Assembly (NCBI GenBank): GCA_003485185.1
Contig: DNAS01000001.1
Coordinates: 17,007-24,082 of the forward strand
Origin: Phycisphaerales bacterium
GTDB lineage: Bacteria > Planctomycetota > Phycisphaerae > SM23-33
Direction of reading: 5' to 3'
Length of the DNA stretch: 7,076 nt
The notes under the pieces are model-generated. The model was not told where the DNA came from. It saw only the letters and a list, made by a program, of their open reading frames with translations, and did not search any database. Position 1 is the first letter of the stretch; every line of letters starts with the position of its first letter. Position numbers and translations under genes: made by a program. This document shows positions 4,597 through 7,076 of the stretch, one piece after another.

Positions 4597-4899
4597 ATGC
4601 CACGCAAGGCCAGGCTGGTGCCGATGGAGTCTCTCCGGGAAGCGGCGGAGTGTCTGAAGGTGATGGCGCATCCCGTGCGGCTGCGGATCGTGGACATCCT
4701 GATGCAGGGGCGGTACCCCGTGCGGCGGATCGCGGAGATGTGCGACCTGCCGGCGCACCAGACCAGCGAGCACCTGCGGCTGCTGAAAGGCTGCCGGCTG
4801 CTCGACTGCGAGCGCGACGGGCGGACGGTCTATTACCGCCTGGCGACCCCCCGATTGCCCGCGCTTTTGACGTGCATTCGGAAGACTTGCGGGCACTAA
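4597..4899 (+). CDS. Cysteine-rich ArsR/SmtB-family transcriptional repressor
   Basis: A 100-residue winged-helix repressor. Visible parts are the entry helix with MAHPVRLRIVDIL at 23-35, the helix-turn-helix at about 42-65 (VRRIAEMCDLPAHQTSEHLR, then LLKG), the wing CERDGRTVYYRL at 71-82, and a C-terminal helix LPALLTCIRKTCGH. Six cysteines (19, 49, 66, 71, 93, 98) are unusual for so small a protein. The classic ELCVCDL arsenic site is absent, although C49 sits in the comparable MCDL. The C-terminal CxxxxC at 93-98 lies where dithiol-sensing members such as BigR/SqrR carry one reactive cysteine. The start is the ATG at 4597, four bases after the strong ribosome site GAGGTGA. Likely regulation is autorepression through the operator in its own promoter. 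It is probably co-transcribed with the sulfur-relay enzyme 87 bases downstream. Sensing of persulfide or sulfane sulfur is inferred from the cysteines and that neighbour; a metal or metalloid remains possible. Confidence 0.88.
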   Translation: MPRKARLVPMESLREAAECLKVMAHPVRLRIVDILMQGRYPVRRIAEMCDLPAHQTSEHLRLLKGCRLLDCERDGRTVYYRLATPRLPALLTCIRKTCGH

Positions 4900-4905
4900 A
4901 CGCGA

Positions 4906-4967
4906 TTTTTCGGCGCTTTTCGGCGGGTTTACGGGCGCTTTTTCGGGCGGTTTTCGCCGTCTTTTTT
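4906..4967. repeat. Six T-tracts phased at 11-12 bases between regulator and enzyme
   Basis: T-tracts begin at 4906, 4917, 4928, 4939, 4951 and 4962 (lengths 5, 4, 3, 5, 4, 6), separated by GC words such as CGGCGC and CGGGCGG. The spacing of 11, 11, 11, 12 and 11 is near one helical turn. The block can be read as a degenerate 11-base tandem repeat or as phased tracts favouring DNA curvature. Confidence 0.6.
4946..4967 (+). terminator. Weak attenuator-like hairpin before the enzyme gene
   Basis: GGCG (4946-4949) can pair with CGCC (4955-4958) over a GTTTT loop, followed by GTC and six T's (4962-4967). The stem is only four pairs, so partial termination at most. It would lower expression of the enzyme relative to the regulator. 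Confidence 0.25.
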
Positions 4968-4986
4968 CGAGGGAGGCTAAGGCATT

Positions 4987-7076
4987 ATGGCACGGGCAAA
5001 ACGCATTGTGATCGTGGGCGGGGTGGCCGGCGGGGCGTCGTGCGCGGCCAGGGCGAGGCGGCTTTCCGAGGACGCCGAGATCGTCCTGCTGGAGCGCGGC
5101 GAACATATCTCCTTTGCCAACTGCGGGATGCCGTACCACATCGGCGGCGTGATTGCCAAGCGCGACCGGCTGCTGGTCCAGACGCCCGACGGCATGCGCA
5201 AGCGATACCGCATCGACGTGCGGACACGGCACGAGGCCGTGGCTATCGACCGCGAGGCGCGCGAGGTCCGTGTGCGCAACCTCAGCGACGGTAAGGAGTT
5301 CGCACTGCCCTACGACGTGCTGGTCCTCAGCCCCGGTGCCGAGCCGGTCCGGCCGGGCTTCCCCGGTGCCGACAGCGCTAAAGTCTTCACCCTGCGCAGC
5401 TTATCCGACATGGACGCCATCAAGCGCGCGGTCGATGCGGCCGCGCCCGGCCGCGCGGTGGTCGTCGGCGGCGGATACATCGGCCTGGAAATGGCCGAGG
5501 CGCTGCGCCATCGCGGCGTGGAGGTCACGCTGGTAGAGCTTGCCGGGCAAGTATTTATAGCGGCCGACGCCGAGATGGTCGCGCCCGTCCACCAGCAGCT
5601 TCGCCTGCACGGCGTGGACCTGCGCCTAGATACGTCGGTCACGGCCATCCGCGAGGCCGGCGCCGGCCTGGACGTCGTGCTGAGCACCGGTGAAACGGTC
5701 GCGTGCGGCATGGCGATCCTCTCGGTGGGCGTGCGCCCGGAGGTCAAGCTCGCGCGCGAGGCCGGCCTGGAGATCGGCGCCACCGGCGGCATCGTCGTCG
5801 ACGAGCACATGCGCACGAGCGACCCGTCCGTCTTCGCCGTCGGCGACGCCGTGGAGGTAACGCACCTGGTGAGCGGGCAGGCGGCGCTGATTCCGCTGGC
5901 CGGGCCCGCCAACCGCCAAGGTCGCATCGCGGCGGACAACATCCTCGGCCGGCCGAGCGAATACCGCCGCACGCAGGGCACGGCCATCTGCAAGGTCTTC
6001 GACCTCGCCATCGGCATGACCGGCCTGAGCGAGAAGGAACTGCGCCGCCTGGGCCGCCGTTGCGAGAAGGTCTTCGTCCACCCCGCCAGCCACGCCGGGT
6101 ATTATCCCGGCGCCGTCCAGATCAGCCTGAAGCTGCTGTTCGACCCCGACGACGGGCGGATTCTCGGCGCGCAGTGCGTGGGCGCGACCGGCGTGGACAA
6201 GCGCATCGACGTGCTGGCCGTCGCCATCCGCGCGGGCCTGACCGTGCGCGACCTGAAGGACCTCGAGCTGTCCTACGCCCCGCCGTACGGCTCGGCCAAG
6301 GACGCCGTCAACTACGCCGGGTTCGTCGCGTCCAACGTGCTCGACGGCGACGCCGCAATCTGCCACGTCGCCGACGTGCTGCACCCGCGCGACGACCAAC
6401 TGCTGCTGGACGTCCGCACGCCGGACGAGGTGGAGGCCGGAACCATCCCCGGCGCGAAGAACATCCCCATCGACGAACTGCGGGACCGTCTCGGCGAGCT
6501 GCCTCGCGGCCGGGAGATCCTGATCTTCTGCCAGGTGGGCCTGCGCGGATACGTCGCGTGCCGCATCCTCACGCAGAACGGCTTCGCCTGCCGGAACCTC
6601 ACCGGCGGGTACAAGACATACAAGGACGTGGTGGGCATGGAGCCCAAGGGCCCGCTCGCGCCGCTGCGCGAGTTGACCGAGGACACCGGCGAGAAGGCCC
6701 CCCTGCCGCCCAAGGCGCCAGCCGCCGGCGAATTGGCCGTCGCCTGTGAAATCGACGCCCGCGCCCTGCAATGCCCCGGGCCCATCCTGCGGCTCAAGAG
6801 CGAGATGGAAACGCTCGCCGACGGGCAGGCCGTCCGCATCGTCGCCGCCGACCCGGGCTTTCCCGCCGACGTCGCCGGGTGGTGCGCCAGCACCGGCAAC
6901 GTGCTGGCCGACGTGACCAGCGACGGCGGCGCCTTCCGCGCCACGATCGTCAAGCGGCAGGCCGCCGCGCCCGCCCCGCTGCCCTGCGGCGCCGACGCCG
7001 CCAAGCACAAGAGCATCGTCGTCTTCAGCGGCGACTTCGACAAGGCGATGGCCGCCTTCATCATCGCCAACGGCGC
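4987..7076 (+). CDS. CoA-disulfide-reductase-like flavoprotein fused to rhodanese, TusA and DsrE2 (3' partial)
   Basis: The frame is open from the ATG at 4987 to the window end (696 codons, no stop). The first part, about 1-445, is a pyridine nucleotide-disulfide oxidoreductase of the CoADR/Npsr type: FAD site GGVAGGASC at 11-19, SFANCGMPY at 42-50 with catalytic-type C46, NAD(P)H site VVGGGYIGLE at 159-168, FAVGDA at 283-288, and a dimer domain with HAGYYPGA (369-376) and YAPPYG (431-436), which carry tyrosines typical of this family. A rhodanese domain at about 460-550 has LLLDVRTPDE (472-481) and active-site C515 in CQVGLR. A TusA domain at about 585-657 has CPGP at 596-599 and AGWCASTGN at 630-638. 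After a short linker, KSIVVFSGDFDKAMAAFIIANG at 675-696 begins a DsrE2-type domain cut by the window. Together they suggest a cytoplasmic enzyme that reduces persulfide, polysulfide or CoA-disulfide and hands sulfane sulfur along successive cysteines. GGGAGG (4971-4976) is the ribosome site, ten bases from the ATG. Confidence 0.93.
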   Translation, partial: MARAKRIVIVGGVAGGASCAARARRLSEDAEIVLLERGEHISFANCGMPYHIGGVIAKRDRLLVQTPDGMRKRYRIDVRTRHEAVAIDREAREVRVRNLSDGKEFALPYDVLVLSPGAEPVRPGFPGADSAKVFTLRSLSDMDAIKRAVDAAAPGRAVVVGGGYIGLEMAEALRHRGVEVTLVELAGQVFIAADAEMVAPVHQQLRLHGVDLRLDTSVTAIREAGAGLDVVLSTGETVACGMAILSVGVRPEVKLAREAGLEIGATGGIVVDEHMRTSDPSVFAVGDAVEVTHLVSGQAALIPLAGPANRQGRIAADNILGRPSEYRRTQGTAICKVFDLAIGMTGLSEKELRRLGRRCEKVFVHPASHAGYYPGAVQISLKLLFDPDDGRILGAQCVGATGVDKRIDVLAVAIRAGLTVRDLKDLELSYAPPYGSAKDAVNYAGFVASNVLDGDAAICHVADVLHPRDDQLLLDVRTPDEVEAGTIPGAKNIPIDELRDRLGELPRGREILIFCQVGLRGYVACRILTQNGFACRNLTGGYKTYKDVVGMEPKGPLAPLRELTEDTGEKAPLPPKAPAAGELAVACEIDARALQCPGPILRLKSEMETLADGQAVRIVAADPGFPADVAGWCASTGNVLADVTSDGGAFRATIVKRQAAAPAPLPCGADAAKHKSIVVFSGDFDKAMAAFIIANG

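Noticed and set aside
5626..7008. 460-codon minus-strand open frame and other long frames (plus 5703-6749, minus 6312-7070)
   Set aside because: They overlap the flavoprotein fusion, whose frame has all expected motifs in order. Their products show no family features.

Overview
The window is GC-rich (two sampled 60-base gene lines are about 63 and 67 percent G+C) and comes from a bacterium. Envelope-glycan genes, a small lipid-A-biosynthesis N-terminal (LAB_N) membrane protein and long palindrome-rich intergenic stretches suggest a Gram-negative, possibly Planctomycetota-like, organism. That placement is inference; no rRNA or other marker gene is present.

Left third (1-2710): an envelope glycan-modification locus. 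On the minus strand a YdjC/ChbG-type carbohydrate deacetylase (1244-2098) is followed, with a 26-base overlap, by a DPM1/ArnC-like family 2 glycosyltransferase with two C-terminal membrane helices (235-1269). Divergent from them across 81 bases is a LAB_N membrane protein (2180-2710). A palindromic ATTATAAT can serve as a -10 box in both directions. The GT2 plus YdjC pair parallels the FlmF2/NaxD pair of Francisella, which makes and deacetylates a polyprenyl-phosphate amino sugar used to decorate lipid A.

Middle (2711-4596): an accessory island. A lone AT-rich gene (about 42 percent G+C in sampled lines) encodes a protein whose C-terminal half resembles the TIGR02391 (Ymh) group and carries an R-x4-H motif like that of HEPN RNases. 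It has its own -10 box and a terminator-like hairpin, and it is bracketed by an 18-base direct repeat with one mismatch. It is followed by about 730 bases with no convincing gene, filled with different inverted and tandem repeats: a 17-bp perfect inverted repeat made of two mini-hairpins, a 13+6 bp inverted repeat, and a heptamer array ending in an 18-bp palindrome.

Right third (4548-7076): a sulfur-handling operon. A cysteine-rich ArsR-family repressor (4597-4899) has an inverted-repeat operator placed between its -35 and -10. After a spacer with six T-tracts phased every 11-12 bases comes a very large fused enzyme (4987 to beyond the window end): CoA-disulfide-reductase-like flavoprotein, rhodanese, TusA and the beginning of a DsrE2-type domain in one chain. 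The regulator probably senses sulfane sulfur, persulfide or a related thiol-reactive species and controls the enzyme.
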